Notes under the pieces: generated by a model
Databases searched by the model: none
The model's input: the letters and a program-made list of their open reading frames with translations, nothing else
What the model was told of the DNA's origin: nothing
In this document: one piece after another, positions 1 through 8,676 of the stretch
How the letters are laid out: every line of letters starts with the position of its first letter
Numbering within the stretch: the first letter of the stretch is position 1
Assembly: GCA_900550775.1 (NCBI GenBank)
Contig: URTH01000026.1
Coordinates: 1 to 15,392, forward strand
DNA: 15,392 nt
Direction: 5' to 3'
From: an uncultured Eubacteriales bacterium
Lineage (GTDB): Bacteria; Bacillota; Clostridia; Monoglobales; Monoglobaceae
Program-made: the position numbers and the translations under genes

Positions 1-594
1 GGACATGAAAACACGGTGACCGCAAACATCTCGGTGATCGATAAAACGGCGCCGTCCATTCGGTTTCAAAGCAATGCGGTTACACTGCAAACAGGAACCG
101 AAGAAAAAGAGGCAGAGCAGCAAATTTTAGCGGATATCACGGTACAGGATTTGCAGTCCGGGGCAAATGCGCCGCTCGGCGATGCGTTTGGCAGCGTTGA
201 TGACGGCGTAACCGTAAGTCTTGACCTTAGCGGTGTGAACCTTAAAAAAGAGGGGATTTATCCCGTTAAGGTAACGGCGGCGGATCGGCTTGGAAACACG
301 GCCGAAAAGAGTCATATTGTAACTGTGATGAAGGATGTGTATCGGTTTACCGTCAACGGCACACCGGTTTATGCAAATGATGTGGTTACGGCTGCCAAGG
401 GAAGAATCCGCCTGCAAGGCACAGAGGGTGCAACATACTATTACGCAAAGGGGCATAAAACGGCGGCACAGATGAAGTACGCCAAAGGATTTGCGCCGGA
501 TGCTGGCTTTGATGCACTGCAAAACGGGTATTACACCGTTTTGGCAAAGGAAAGCGGACGGAGAATGTATTTGGTTTATGTGTACGTAAATTAA
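1..594 (+). CDS. C-terminal end of an exported Ig-like domain protein (5' partial)
   Basis: The frame is already open at base 1 (reading GHENTVTANISVID...), so the gene starts to the left; the GTG at 16 is an internal valine codon. About 197 codons are visible, ending at TAA 592-594. The first residues end one beta-sandwich module with the linker VIDKTAPSI, typical of bacterial surface Ig-like domains (compare VDTTAPVV in the next gene). A second module follows with the strand pattern GIYPVKVTAADRLGNTAEK, again Ig-like. The last ~80 residues (from MKDVYRFTVNGTPVYAND) form a third beta-rich unit rich in Tyr that ends the protein at YLVYVYVN. No SLH, LPXTG or transmembrane anchor is present in this C-terminus. 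It is 21 bases upstream of the next exoprotein start, so the two are probably co-transcribed and act at the cell surface. Substrate or partner is unknown. Confidence 0.75.
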   Translation, partial: GHENTVTANISVIDKTAPSIRFQSNAVTLQTGTEEKEAEQQILADITVQDLQSGANAPLGDAFGSVDDGVTVSLDLSGVNLKKEGIYPVKVTAADRLGNTAEKSHIVTVMKDVYRFTVNGTPVYANDVVTAAKGRIRLQGTEGATYYYAKGHKTAAQMKYAKGFAPDAGFDALQNGYYTVLAKESGRRMYLVYVYVN

Positions 595-615
595 GAAACG
601 GGGGTGCTGATGATC

Positions 616-2715
616 ATGTTAAAACGGATGATTTCGATTCTTCTGATGATTTCCGTGATGGCGGCAATGCTGCCGGTGGGGGCGGTATTTGCCGATCCGA
701 CAGATGCCGGGACGGTTACCATATCCAATCAGTATATCAAGGTCATCGTCAACGAGGAAAACGGAGGATATGTGATTGCAACGCTTGACGGGGATATCCT
801 GAAAAAAAGCGATGACAACGCCGCCCTTACCCATCGGGGAGAGCATTATGACACATCGTTTACCTCTTTTCGGATTGATTCTGACGAGTACGTGTTCGGA
901 GAAAAATACGGATTGTTTGGATCAAAGTCCTCGGTGGTGGATACCCGGCTCACTGAGGATAACACCGCGGTGCAAAGCACCTGGAGCATCGGTGATTTTA
1001 CGGTAGAACAAAAAATTACCCTGGTGAATAACGATGCCTCAGAGCAGTTGGGGACTGCCATGATTACCTACACGGTGAAAAACAATGCAAAGACGGCAAA
1101 AAACGTAAAAAGCCGTGTGTTAATGGATACCCGGCTCGGTGAAAAGGATTATGGCTATTATGAGGTGCCAAAGCAAAACCTGGGACAGGGATACGCCTAT
1201 TTTGAATCTGAAAAAACCTGGGATTCGACCCTGGATCCTACCATCCGAATGCCGGCTGACTATTTTGTCCGGGATAATCCGTATTCGTCCAATATTGTCG
1301 GCTATGGGGTAAATAGCGTGTTTGCCGCGCAAAAGCCGTATAAAATGACCTTTGCGCATTGGGCAAATATCGCATCCACGGTGTTTGACTATACGCCGGA
1401 CGAGACGCTGCATTTTACCAATGATAAAAATGACAAAAAGACGGCGGACAGTGCGGCGGCACTCTATTATGATCTGGGGAGCCTTGCGCCGGAACAGGAA
1501 AAATCCTTTTCGACCTATTACGGGGTGACGGCGAACCTGAAGAATAAAGACAACAAGGTGATTTTAAACACAACAGCGCCCTCAAAGCTGGAATTTAAGG
1601 ATGCGGCACGCACGGCGTACCGGGGTTCGGAGGGGACAGACAATGTTGTCCGCATCAATGTCAATATGACAAATCCGCTCTATGCCGGCAAGACGTATCA
1701 AAAGCTGGCCGTGGTCGTTTATGCTTTGGGATTTGAGACCCAAAGACAGACGGACAGCGGCAGCTGGGTGACCTACAACAACGCGGATCCGATCTGTACG
1801 GAGGTTTTGGATTTCAAACCCGGCGAAAACCGCGTTACCTACTTTGATTTTCAGTTTACGCCCAAGGAGCGTGCGCAGCTCGGCACCTTTGCCGTCAAGG
1901 TTTTCGACATGGACGAGAGCGTCAACGAACTTGGCTATTATGCCGAGGACTATTGTCTTGCCGGGGTCGAGAATCATATGATACTTCCGGGAAGAGACGC
2001 AAAGCTCCCGGCGATTACCCTTTCTGCGCTTGCGCCGGACATCATCTATAACCGGGATATCCGTTATCTTACGGTACAGGGCCGCGGTATGGAATTTTTC
2101 AGGAGCGATCTATTAAATAAAGTGGAACTTCGCGGAGAAAACGGACTGAGCTATGAAGTGCCTTTGGATCACCTTATTTACGGGCAGGGCGAAAATCCGG
2201 ACAGCATGAGCATCATGCTTGATACGGACATGGAGCCCGGCGTGTATCGGTTGCACTTTGTATGGAAGGACAACGCGAAAGAAGAGGCGTTAGAGGGCGT
2301 TCCTGCCGATTTTACCTCCGATGCAATGGTGGTGCATGTGTCCGGCGATATCAGGTATCACAACACCTGTTACGGCGTCGTGACGGTGCAGCGCGACAAG
2401 AATGAAACGTATCGGGTTGTCGCTTATAAGGATGAGGCGGAGTTTGAAAAGGCCGCAATTGCGGAAGAAAAGCTGCTGCTTTCGCTGCGCGGCGATATCC
2501 AAAAGGATCGTGCAAACCCCCGATTTTATCGGTTGGTGGGGAAAGATAAGGATGTTAATATCAACCACATCTTAAATTATCGCGGCGATGATCTGACGGT
2601 TGAAGAGAAAGAGGACGGCACGGTCGAGGTGCTGATGGACGGAAAGATCACAACGGTCGGTGCCAATACAACCGTACGCAACGGTACGGCGGCGTTTCGC
2701 TTAAAGGGAGTATGA
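616..2715 (+). CDS. N-terminal part of a giant secreted SLH protein, cut off by a frameshift
   Basis: ATG 616 is preferred: GGGGGTG at 600-606 lies 9 bases upstream, and the product begins MLKRMISILLM, a clean signal peptide (Lys3/Arg4, hydrophobic core, predicted cleavage after AVFA at residue 26). In-frame GTG 604 and ATG 610 are alternatives. The frame gives 699 residues and stops at TGA 2713-2715. The mature part is all beta-like. A block of about 300 residues starts at TVTISNQYIKVIVN and looks like a large beta-sandwich. It is followed by Ig-like stretches (around LEFKDAARTAYRG, then ITLSALAPDIIYNRDIRY) and an acidic region rich in short strands near the end. No enzymatic motif was recognised. 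The stop is not a natural terminus: from 2705 the +1 frame continues as EYDESGVVRENGELS with matching composition, so this and the following open frame were one gene of about 2180 codons. As read, the product would be secreted but lack the wall-anchoring SLH domains. Confidence 0.8.
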   Translation: MLKRMISILLMISVMAAMLPVGAVFADPTDAGTVTISNQYIKVIVNEENGGYVIATLDGDILKKSDDNAALTHRGEHYDTSFTSFRIDSDEYVFGEKYGLFGSKSSVVDTRLTEDNTAVQSTWSIGDFTVEQKITLVNNDASEQLGTAMITYTVKNNAKTAKNVKSRVLMDTRLGEKDYGYYEVPKQNLGQGYAYFESEKTWDSTLDPTIRMPADYFVRDNPYSSNIVGYGVNSVFAAQKPYKMTFAHWANIASTVFDYTPDETLHFTNDKNDKKTADSAAALYYDLGSLAPEQEKSFSTYYGVTANLKNKDNKVILNTTAPSKLEFKDAARTAYRGSEGTDNVVRINVNMTNPLYAGKTYQKLAVVVYALGFETQRQTDSGSWVTYNNADPICTEVLDFKPGENRVTYFDFQFTPKERAQLGTFAVKVFDMDESVNELGYYAEDYCLAGVENHMILPGRDAKLPAITLSALAPDIIYNRDIRYLTVQGRGMEFFRSDLLNKVELRGENGLSYEVPLDHLIYGQGENPDSMSIMLDTDMEPGVYRLHFVWKDNAKEEALEGVPADFTSDAMVVHVSGDIRYHNTCYGVVTVQRDKNETYRVVAYKDEAEFEKAAIAEEKLLLSLRGDIQKDRANPRFYRLVGKDKDVNINHILNYRGDDLTVEEKEDGTVEVLMDGKITTVGANTTVRNGTAAFRLKGV
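2703..2713 (+). other. Frameshift site (net +1) inside the SLH exoprotein gene
   Basis: The upstream frame reads ...FRLKGV-stop with TGA at 2713. The downstream frame is open only after a TAA at 2702-2704. The switch must therefore fall in the few bases between, in the tract TTAAAGGGAGTATGA. Removing one A (2703-2705) or one G (2706-2708) joins the frames as FRLREYDESG or FRLKEYDESG. The downstream half has no convincing ribosome site or signal peptide of its own. A sequencing or assembly indel, a true inactivating mutation, or slippage during expression would all look like this. Confidence 0.85.
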
Positions 2716-5700
2716 CGAGAGCGGCGTTGTCCGGGAGAACGGAGAACTGAGCGGCAATCAGGATTTTATCGAGCTGAAGTGGGACAATGCCTTTGATACC
2801 CTGACCACGGTCGGCGGATTTTTGATTGACATGAAGTACGGCGTTCTTGGTAAAATCCAAAATGACGATCAAACGATGTCCGACATTATGTCATTTGGCG
2901 GAAGCCTGGATCTTGGGTTTATGACGCCGGGCGGTGCGGCGGCCGTGCGGCAGAATACTGCTGCCGGCGCAAGATGGACGACGGCGTTTGATGAAGTCGA
3001 ACACGAGGATGCGGGCGACGGCTATACCTTTGGCCTGACATTTGACGAGGACGCCGGAGAATTCCGATCCCAGGTAAAGGAGCGGGACGTTCCGCCTGCC
3101 AACAATGAGGCAGAACGGGTTGAGGCCGGCGCCGCGATCCACGATATCCTGTACGGCGGCAAAAGACCCGGATATATCGGGATCAATATGGAGGCGCATA
3201 TTGCGCTGCCGCAGATCGTCAAGTTTTTACCCAACAAAATCGAAGGGGAGCTCAGCATTAACACCATAGGCGGATATCGGGTCGGCGTCAACGCGGCGGT
3301 TGAAACCGGGAACATCGCGCTTGCACTGGCGCTTGTGGTAAAATCCTCTCCGTCGGGTGCGCCGATTCCGGATAAAATGTATTTCTCGATGGGCGGTTTT
3401 GAGCCGGGCGTCAACGTTGACGGTCTGGGCATTGCCTGGGTTACCGGCGGAGGCGGCGGACTGGATCAGCTTTATGAGACCATCTACGGAAAAGACGGTG
3501 TTCCGCCGCTCACCGTTTTATTGCATGTCGAGTTTGATATCACCAAGATTTTGACCGGCAATGCCGATCTGGAGCTGTCGCTGCGGTCACTGAAGATATC
3601 CTTTGATGACCTCAGCCTTAAAATGCTGAAAGACGCAAAGTTTTTAAAGGGCGGAGAGATTGCGGTTGGCTGGTACCCCAATTTTAATCTGAATTTATCA
3701 GCCGGCGTAAAGTTTATGCAGATCATGGATGGCAGCTTTACCATTACGGCGGCAGCCGGAAAAGACGTTGCGGACTTTGTTCAGTTTGTGTTAAACGTTG
3801 CGCTCTCTCTTCCGCAGTACATCCCGATTGTCGGCGGTATGGAGCTTGCCGCGGCAGAACTGGGCGGCGGCAGCCAAAAGGTGTGGGGCTCGGTGGAGGT
3901 GCTCAGCCTGATTCGGGTCGGTTTTACCTATTATTGGGGCGGCAGCGTCAGCTTTACCCATGGCAACCCAAGCGGCATACAGACCTTTGCGGATCTTGCC
4001 TCAGATGATGAGGGGGTAAAGAGAACCAAACAATTATACCGCGAAATGTTAAAGCCGATGGAGCTTGGAACCGATGCGGCAAGCGGTGAGACGCAATTTG
4101 CATCCATAGGCGCGAACCTTTCGTACAGTGCCGGCAGTACGGCGGTCTCTGACTTTGCAACGAGAGTGCAGTCGGCAGAGCAGGACGGCGTGGTGCTGAT
4201 TGACGCGCAAGGCAAGCAGACCCAAATCCTTACCAACCATGAACGCACCTGTCATTTGGTTACCTTTGGAGATGCCTGTGACTACATTCTCTCGATCAGC
4301 CGCGCAGACGGTGCGGCGCTTACACAGACCGACCTTGAAAGGGTAATGACGGTAAAGCAGGGAGGCAACGCATATGCGCTGCGGTATTATACGGCGCCCG
4401 GCGGCAATGCGACCGATGCGGAGAAGAAAGAGGCGCTGAAAAACGCCAATATCAATGTTTCCGGCAATGCGGCCTATATTGCCGTCCCGAAATCAGATAC
4501 GAATCAAGGGATGCAGATTGCGTTTTCTGATCAAAACGCCTATGATATCAGCGCCGTAAGGGTGAACCCAATCGGTACGCTGACGGAACACCGGGCACAG
4601 ATGGGAGAAAACGGCCTGATGGTGAACTGGAATGGTGAAAATCTGAGCGATCGTGCAAAAATCATTGTATCTGTTTCAGATGGCGATGCCGAAAACGGTA
4701 TTGTACTCAACGACCGCGAAATCTTAGCCAATGAAAAAACGGCGGTTCTTCCGATTCCGGAGCAATTGGCAAGCGGCACATACAAGGTTTCTCTGACGCT
4801 GAGTGATGAAAACATCTGCTACGATAGCTATGACGCGGGGGCGGTTACGGTGCTAAACCGCCGTGCGCCCGGCACGATCGAGCGCGTCGGTATGGAAAAC
4901 TGCGGCGATGATAAACTGAAAATTACAGTCGATACCGGTGAAGAAAAGTTTGACGGCTATCTTGTCGAGGTGTATGAGGACGGTGCGCTTGCCGATACCG
5001 GACTGTACTTTGCCAAGGGAGAAGAAATCATTGTTGGCGGACGGTATGAAATGCCGCTCCTGGACGATCAGGGAAACCCGATCCCTGCAACCGATGAAAG
5101 CGGAAATCCGATTTTGGACGGTGACGGCAACCCGAAGGGAAAGACTGTGCCGGTGGGCTATACACCGCAAAAGGAATATGTGGCAAAGGTCAGACTTTGC
5201 AATCTGGAAAAGGATGCAGAGGGAAATGAGGTCTATCACTGCGGCGCATATCAGACCTCACCGGGTGTGACGCTGAAAGCGTCTACAAGACCCGATGTTT
5301 CCATCCGATATGAGCAGGAAAAAGGCGCAATTTTGCTGCACGCTGATGTTCCTGTTTGCGGCGAGCTGTACATCGATGCAAAAACCGATGACGGGGCATG
5401 GTATTCGTACAAGGATGCGGCGCAAACGATTTCACAGGATGTTGCTCTTTCGGACGGAGAACATACGATTGAATTTTATGCAAAGGATGAAGAAGGCGAT
5501 CACGCCATTGTGCAGGAGATTGTCAGTGTGGACACCACAGCACCTGTTGTAATGCTTTCCGCGCCGAAGAACGGCGACCGTTTTGACGGGGACAGTATCA
5601 CCGTAACGGCGACGGCGGAAAGGGAGGCGGAATACCGTTTTCGTATCAACGGCGAGTCTGTTTCACCGACAGAGGCGGATATCTTTGCAGAAGGGATGCT

Positions 5701-7159
5701 AAAGGCGACGCTGCCGCTTGGAGCGGCAAAGAATACCGCAAAGATGAATCTGGAGGTTTTGGCAAAGGATGCGGCCGGTAATGAGACGGTGAAAAATGTG
5801 GTTTTAATCAACAAAAATGTTTCTGACATTGTTTCTGTTCAGATCATGAGCGATGATAAACCCATCGCTGACGGAACGCTTACACTGGCCGAAGGAGAAA
5901 GTGCAAAACTTAGGGTGCTCGGCACATTGGAGAGCGGCGACAGCGTGGATATCACGGATCTTTCGGCAACCTCACTGGCGGTGATCGGCGGTGTATCGGC
6001 AAAGCTGGATGGGGCAACGGTTACGGCCGCCCTTGCCGGCAAGACCCTTGTACGCGCCGGATTTGCGCTTGGCGGTGACGAATTTTTGTACGACGGCGTT
6101 GTGGTTGATACGGTGGATCGCATGCTGGTTTATACGGCGCTGGACGCGGCAATTGCGGAGGCAAAGCGGCTGGAAAACCGGGGCTACACGGAGGATAGCT
6201 GGAACGCGCTGCAAGATGCGATCCAAAGTGCGGAGCAGATAAAAGAAACCGAGGGTATCACCCAAAACGACATTGACCGCGCGGCAACGGCTGTGTCCGA
6301 TGCGATTGCCGGATTAACCAAAAAATCTTCTGCATCCGGCGGCTCGTCCGGCGGCGGCATCGCATATTATACGGTTTCGTTCCGGACAAACGGCGGCAGC
6401 GAGGTAAAAAGCCAAAGGGTGCAATCGGGACTTTCTGTCGAAAGACCGGAGGATCCCGTAAAAGACGGGTATACGTTTGAGGGCTGGTATCTTGATAAGC
6501 AATTCTCGGTGCCTTACGATTTTGCGGATAAGGTCAAAAAGAGCTTTACGCTCTACGCAAGGTGGACAGAAAACGAGCCCGATGCCGAGGCTTGGGAAAA
6601 CCCGTTTGAGGATGTCCGGGAGGGAGACTGGTTCTATCGGGATGTGGCATATGCAGTGAAAAACGGATGGTTCCGGGGAACCGAAACGACAACCTTTGCA
6701 CCGAATGAACCCACGACCCGTGCGATGTTTGCGGCCGTTCTCTACCGTGCGGAGGGAGAGCCGCAAGTTGACGGAAGCGTTCCGTTTGCGGATGTCCCGG
6801 CGGACGCATACTACGAAAAGGCGGTCCTGTGGGCAGTACAAAACGGGATTGTAAACGGTGTTTCCGAAACCGAGTTCGCGCCCGACCAGTGGATTCAAAG
6901 AGAACAGATTGCGGCCATGATGCACCGCCTTGCAAAGGTTAAGGGATATGATGTGTCAGTGGGCGAGGACACCAATCTTCTGTCCTATGAGGATGCGGAG
7001 CGCATCTCGGAGTATGCGATACCTTCGATGCAGTACGCGGTCGGATCGGGAATGATAAATGGAAAAACCGAGACCATGCTCGCGCCCGGCGACCATGCGA
7101 CCAGAGCGGAAATTGCGGCGATTTTGCGGAGGTTTTCGGAAACCAATCACGCATCATAA
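2705..7159 (+). CDS. C-terminal part of the giant exoprotein: beta-rich core, Ig-like, FIVAR, Flg_new and three SLH domains
   Basis: Open from 2705 to TAA 7157-7159, about 1484 codons. The first possible start codon, TTG 2822, has no ribosome site and cuts into continuous coding sequence, so this is the second half of the gene starting at 616. Residues counted from TTG 2822: 1-400, an unassigned region rich in amphipathic strands (for example ADLELSLRSLKISF); 400-1050, Ig/fibronectin-like modules, including a linker with three D-x-x-G-N-P units at about 744-775 and VDTTAPVV; 1101-1168, an alpha-helical FIVAR-like domain; 1182-1248, a Flg_new (Listeria-Bacteroides) repeat with GYTFEGWY and LYARW; then SLH domains at about 1260-1312, 1320-1373 and 1387-1440, each with the F-x-D-V or Y-E-D-A opening and the T-R-A or Q-R-E motif. 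SLH triplets bind pyruvylated secondary wall polymers, so the intact protein is a wall-anchored surface protein. Its ligand is unknown. Confidence 0.85.
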   Translation, partial: REYDESGVVRENGELSGNQDFIELKWDNAFDTLTTVGGFLIDMKYGVLGKIQNDDQTMSDIMSFGGSLDLGFMTPGGAAAVRQNTAAGARWTTAFDEVEHEDAGDGYTFGLTFDEDAGEFRSQVKERDVPPANNEAERVEAGAAIHDILYGGKRPGYIGINMEAHIALPQIVKFLPNKIEGELSINTIGGYRVGVNAAVETGNIALALALVVKSSPSGAPIPDKMYFSMGGFEPGVNVDGLGIAWVTGGGGGLDQLYETIYGKDGVPPLTVLLHVEFDITKILTGNADLELSLRSLKISFDDLSLKMLKDAKFLKGGEIAVGWYPNFNLNLSAGVKFMQIMDGSFTITAAAGKDVADFVQFVLNVALSLPQYIPIVGGMELAAAELGGGSQKVWGSVEVLSLIRVGFTYYWGGSVSFTHGNPSGIQTFADLASDDEGVKRTKQLYREMLKPMELGTDAASGETQFASIGANLSYSAGSTAVSDFATRVQSAEQDGVVLIDAQGKQTQILTNHERTCHLVTFGDACDYILSISRADGAALTQTDLERVMTVKQGGNAYALRYYTAPGGNATDAEKKEALKNANINVSGNAAYIAVPKSDTNQGMQIAFSDQNAYDISAVRVNPIGTLTEHRAQMGENGLMVNWNGENLSDRAKIIVSVSDGDAENGIVLNDREILANEKTAVLPIPEQLASGTYKVSLTLSDENICYDSYDAGAVTVLNRRAPGTIERVGMENCGDDKLKITVDTGEEKFDGYLVEVYEDGALADTGLYFAKGEEIIVGGRYEMPLLDDQGNPIPATDESGNPILDGDGNPKGKTVPVGYTPQKEYVAKVRLCNLEKDAEGNEVYHCGAYQTSPGVTLKASTRPDVSIRYEQEKGAILLHADVPVCGELYIDAKTDDGAWYSYKDAAQTISQDVALSDGEHTIEFYAKDEEGDHAIVQEIVSVDTTAPVVMLSAPKNGDRFDGDSITVTATAEREAEYRFRINGESVSPTEADIFAEGMLKATLPLGAAKNTAKMNLEVLAKDAAGNETVKNVVLINKNVSDIVSVQIMSDDKPIADGTLTLAEGESAKLRVLGTLESGDSVDITDLSATSLAVIGGVSAKLDGATVTAALAGKTLVRAGFALGGDEFLYDGVVVDTVDRMLVYTALDAAIAEAKRLENRGYTEDSWNALQDAIQSAEQIKETEGITQNDIDRAATAVSDAIAGLTKKSSASGGSSGGGIAYYTVSFRTNGGSEVKSQRVQSGLSVERPEDPVKDGYTFEGWYLDKQFSVPYDFADKVKKSFTLYARWTENEPDAEAWENPFEDVREGDWFYRDVAYAVKNGWFRGTETTTFAPNEPTTRAMFAAVLYRAEGEPQVDGSVPFADVPADAYYEKAVLWAVQNGIVNGVSETEFAPDQWIQREQIAAMMHRLAKVKGYDVSVGEDTNLLSYEDAERISEYAIPSMQYAVGSGMINGKTETMLAPGDHATRAEIAAILRRFSETNHAS

Positions 7160-7473
7160 AAAACTTGCCAATCCAAAAGAATGTATTGCCGGTGATCATC
7201 GGACTGGGCTGCGCCCCTATTTATCCCTGCATCATTCATTCTACGCCGGCACATTTCGGCGCAGATAGGTCACAGGCGATCATCGGGGTGCAAATGGCGT
7301 TTGCCTATATAGGAACCTGTCTGATGCCGCCGTTTTTCGGGCTGATTGCCAACCACATAACCATTGCCCTGTTCCCGGTTTTTATCGCCGTGATTCTGGT
7401 CTTGATGGTGACGATGCATGAAATGATGATGCGGCAATTTAAAAAAGATGAATCCGCCGGTTCTTTAAATTAA
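7160..7473 (+). pseudogene. C-terminal remnant of an MFS transporter
   Basis: Starting right behind the SLH gene's stop, the frame reads KNLPIQKNVLPVIIGLGCAP and continues to TAA 7471-7473. The sequence GLGCAPIYPCIIHSTPAHFG followed by QMAFAYIG and MPPFFGLIA is the late part of FucP-like sugar permeases of the Major Facilitator Superfamily. Three membrane helices can be seen (around VLPVIIGLG, AIIGVQMAFAYIGTCLMP and TIALFPVFIAVILVLMV), equivalent to the last three of twelve, followed by a short charged cytoplasmic tail. A normal member has roughly 390 residues, so about three quarters is missing. The only start candidate (TTG 7165) has no ribosome site. The fragment is probably non-functional and marks a deletion, insertion or assembly junction at about 7160. 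Its own frame is undamaged, which suggests the event is recent. Confidence 0.75.
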
Positions 7474-7490
7474 AAACACGAAATACAGCA

Positions 7491-7527
7491 ACGAAGCCCC
7501 CTGTTCCGACCGAACAGGGGGCTTCGT
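7491..7527. terminator. Hairpin between convergent genes (MFS remnant and ilvE)
   Basis: A perfect 16-bp stem: ACGAAGCCCCCTGTTC (7491-7506) pairs with 7512-7527 around the loop CGACC. It lies 17 bases after the transporter remnant's stop and 35 bases from the ilvE stop. Neither side has a strong T-tract next to the stem, but stability and position between converging genes make a bidirectional terminator the best reading. Confidence 0.8.
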
Positions 7528-7562
7528 GATAAAACCGTCAATTCGTAGGATGATCGGATGAA

Positions 7563-8627
7563 TTATTCAACCGTAACAACCCAGTTAAGGTCATCGGGCA
7601 GAGTGCCGTTCTGAATGCCGGTGATGGTATCAAAGATACGCTGGGTTACCTCACCGATTTGGTTGTTGTTAATCTTCATCACATGGTCTTCCCAGCGCAG
7701 CTCGCCGACCGGAGAGATGATTGCCGCGGTGCCGGTACCAAAACATTCTTCCAGTTTGCCGTCTTGGTATGCGTCATAGATTTCCTGGATGGAGATGCGG
7801 CGCTCGGAAACGGGAATCCCCCATTTTTTAAGCAGTTCGATGCTGGACATACGGGTGATGCCGCCCAAAATACTGCCGTTTAACATCGGGGTGACAACCT
7901 CGCCGCCGATTTTAAAGAAGATGTTCATCGAGCCGACTTCTTCTACATATTTCTGCTCTACACCGTCGAGCCAAAGCACCTGAGAATAGCCGCGGTCATG
8001 GGCGATGACCTGTGCCTTGATGCTGCTTGCGTAGTTGCCGCCGGTCTTGGTAAAGCCGGTTGCGCCGCGGACGGTGCGGACATAATGATCCTCTACATAA
8101 ATTTTAACGGGATCAAGACCTTCCGGGTAGTAAAGACCACTGGGAGAGCAGATGATGAAAAACTTGTAGGTGTGAGACGGTCTGACGCCCAGGGACTCAT
8201 CGGTGGCGATGATAAAGGGGCGGATGTAAAGCGATGCGCCCTCCTGCTCCGGGATCCAGTCCTGATCCAGTGCAACCAGCTCTTTGAGCGCCTCCACGCA
8301 CAGATCAACGTCAAGTGCCGGAATGGCGAGACGGTCTGCCGAAAGATTCATACGTTCAAAATTTTTATACGGACGGAAGAGGCGGACATGGCCTTCCTTG
8401 GATTTATAGGCCTTAAGCCCCTCAAAAATCTCCTGTGCGTAGTGAAATACCATGGCGGAAGGGTCTAATTGGATCGGGCCGTAAGGCACGATGCGGGGGT
8501 CATACCAGCCCTTATCCTCAGCATAGTCCATCACAAACATGTGATCGGAAAAAATCTCACCAAAGGGCAGATTGTCCATGGTGGGTTTTTGTTTGGGTGT
8601 TGTTGTTTTTTCAATACGAATTTCCAC
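7563..8627 (-). CDS. ilvE: Branched-chain amino acid aminotransferase (type II BCAT)
   Basis: PLP-dependent enzyme that interconverts Val, Leu and Ile with their 2-oxo acids using glutamate/2-oxoglutarate; the last step of branched-chain synthesis, cytosolic. GTG 8627 is chosen because AGAAGG lies 9 bases upstream and the protein then begins VEIRIEKTTTPKQKP, as in this family; the product is 354 residues, close to the usual ~355. An upstream ATG (8660) lacks a ribosome site. Visible motifs: FHYAQEIFEGLKAY (64-74, substrate and cofactor pocket), RPF (136-138), the PLP lysine Lys194 in GFTKTGGNYASS, Glu230 in EEVGSMN (pyridine nitrogen contact) and GTGTAA (297-302, phosphate binding). The pattern resembles eukaryotic and Bacillus type-II BCATs rather than E. 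coli IlvE; the CxxC redox motif of the human enzymes is absent. It is monocistronic, with its own promoter, divergent from the mtrB-pyk operon. No T-box leader is seen. Confidence 0.95.
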   Translation of the reverse strand: MEIRIEKTTTPKQKPTMDNLPFGEIFSDHMFVMDYAEDKGWYDPRIVPYGPIQLDPSAMVFHYAQEIFEGLKAYKSKEGHVRLFRPYKNFERMNLSADRLAIPALDVDLCVEALKELVALDQDWIPEQEGASLYIRPFIIATDESLGVRPSHTYKFFIICSPSGLYYPEGLDPVKIYVEDHYVRTVRGATGFTKTGGNYASSIKAQVIAHDRGYSQVLWLDGVEQKYVEEVGSMNIFFKIGGEVVTPMLNGSILGGITRMSSIELLKKWGIPVSERRISIQEIYDAYQDGKLEECFGTGTAAIISPVGELRWEDHVMKINNNQIGEVTQRIFDTITGIQNGTLPDDLNWVVTVE

Positions 8628-8676
8628 CTTGATTAACCTTCTTTCCTCATTTTCATACATTTTTTTGCTTTTTAAC

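Noticed and set aside
6314..6925. 203-codon open frame on the - strand across the SLH domains
   Set aside because: It is the antisense shadow of a clear SLH/Flg_new coding region, with no start signal or recognisable product.
2822..7159. An independent gene starting at TTG 2822
   Set aside because: No ribosome site precedes it, it has no signal peptide although its domains are extracellular, and coding sequence in the same frame extends upstream to 2705.
8628..8676. T-box or other riboswitch controlling ilvE
   Set aside because: The predicted leader is only about 40 bases and holds no conserved T-box sequence or terminator hairpin.
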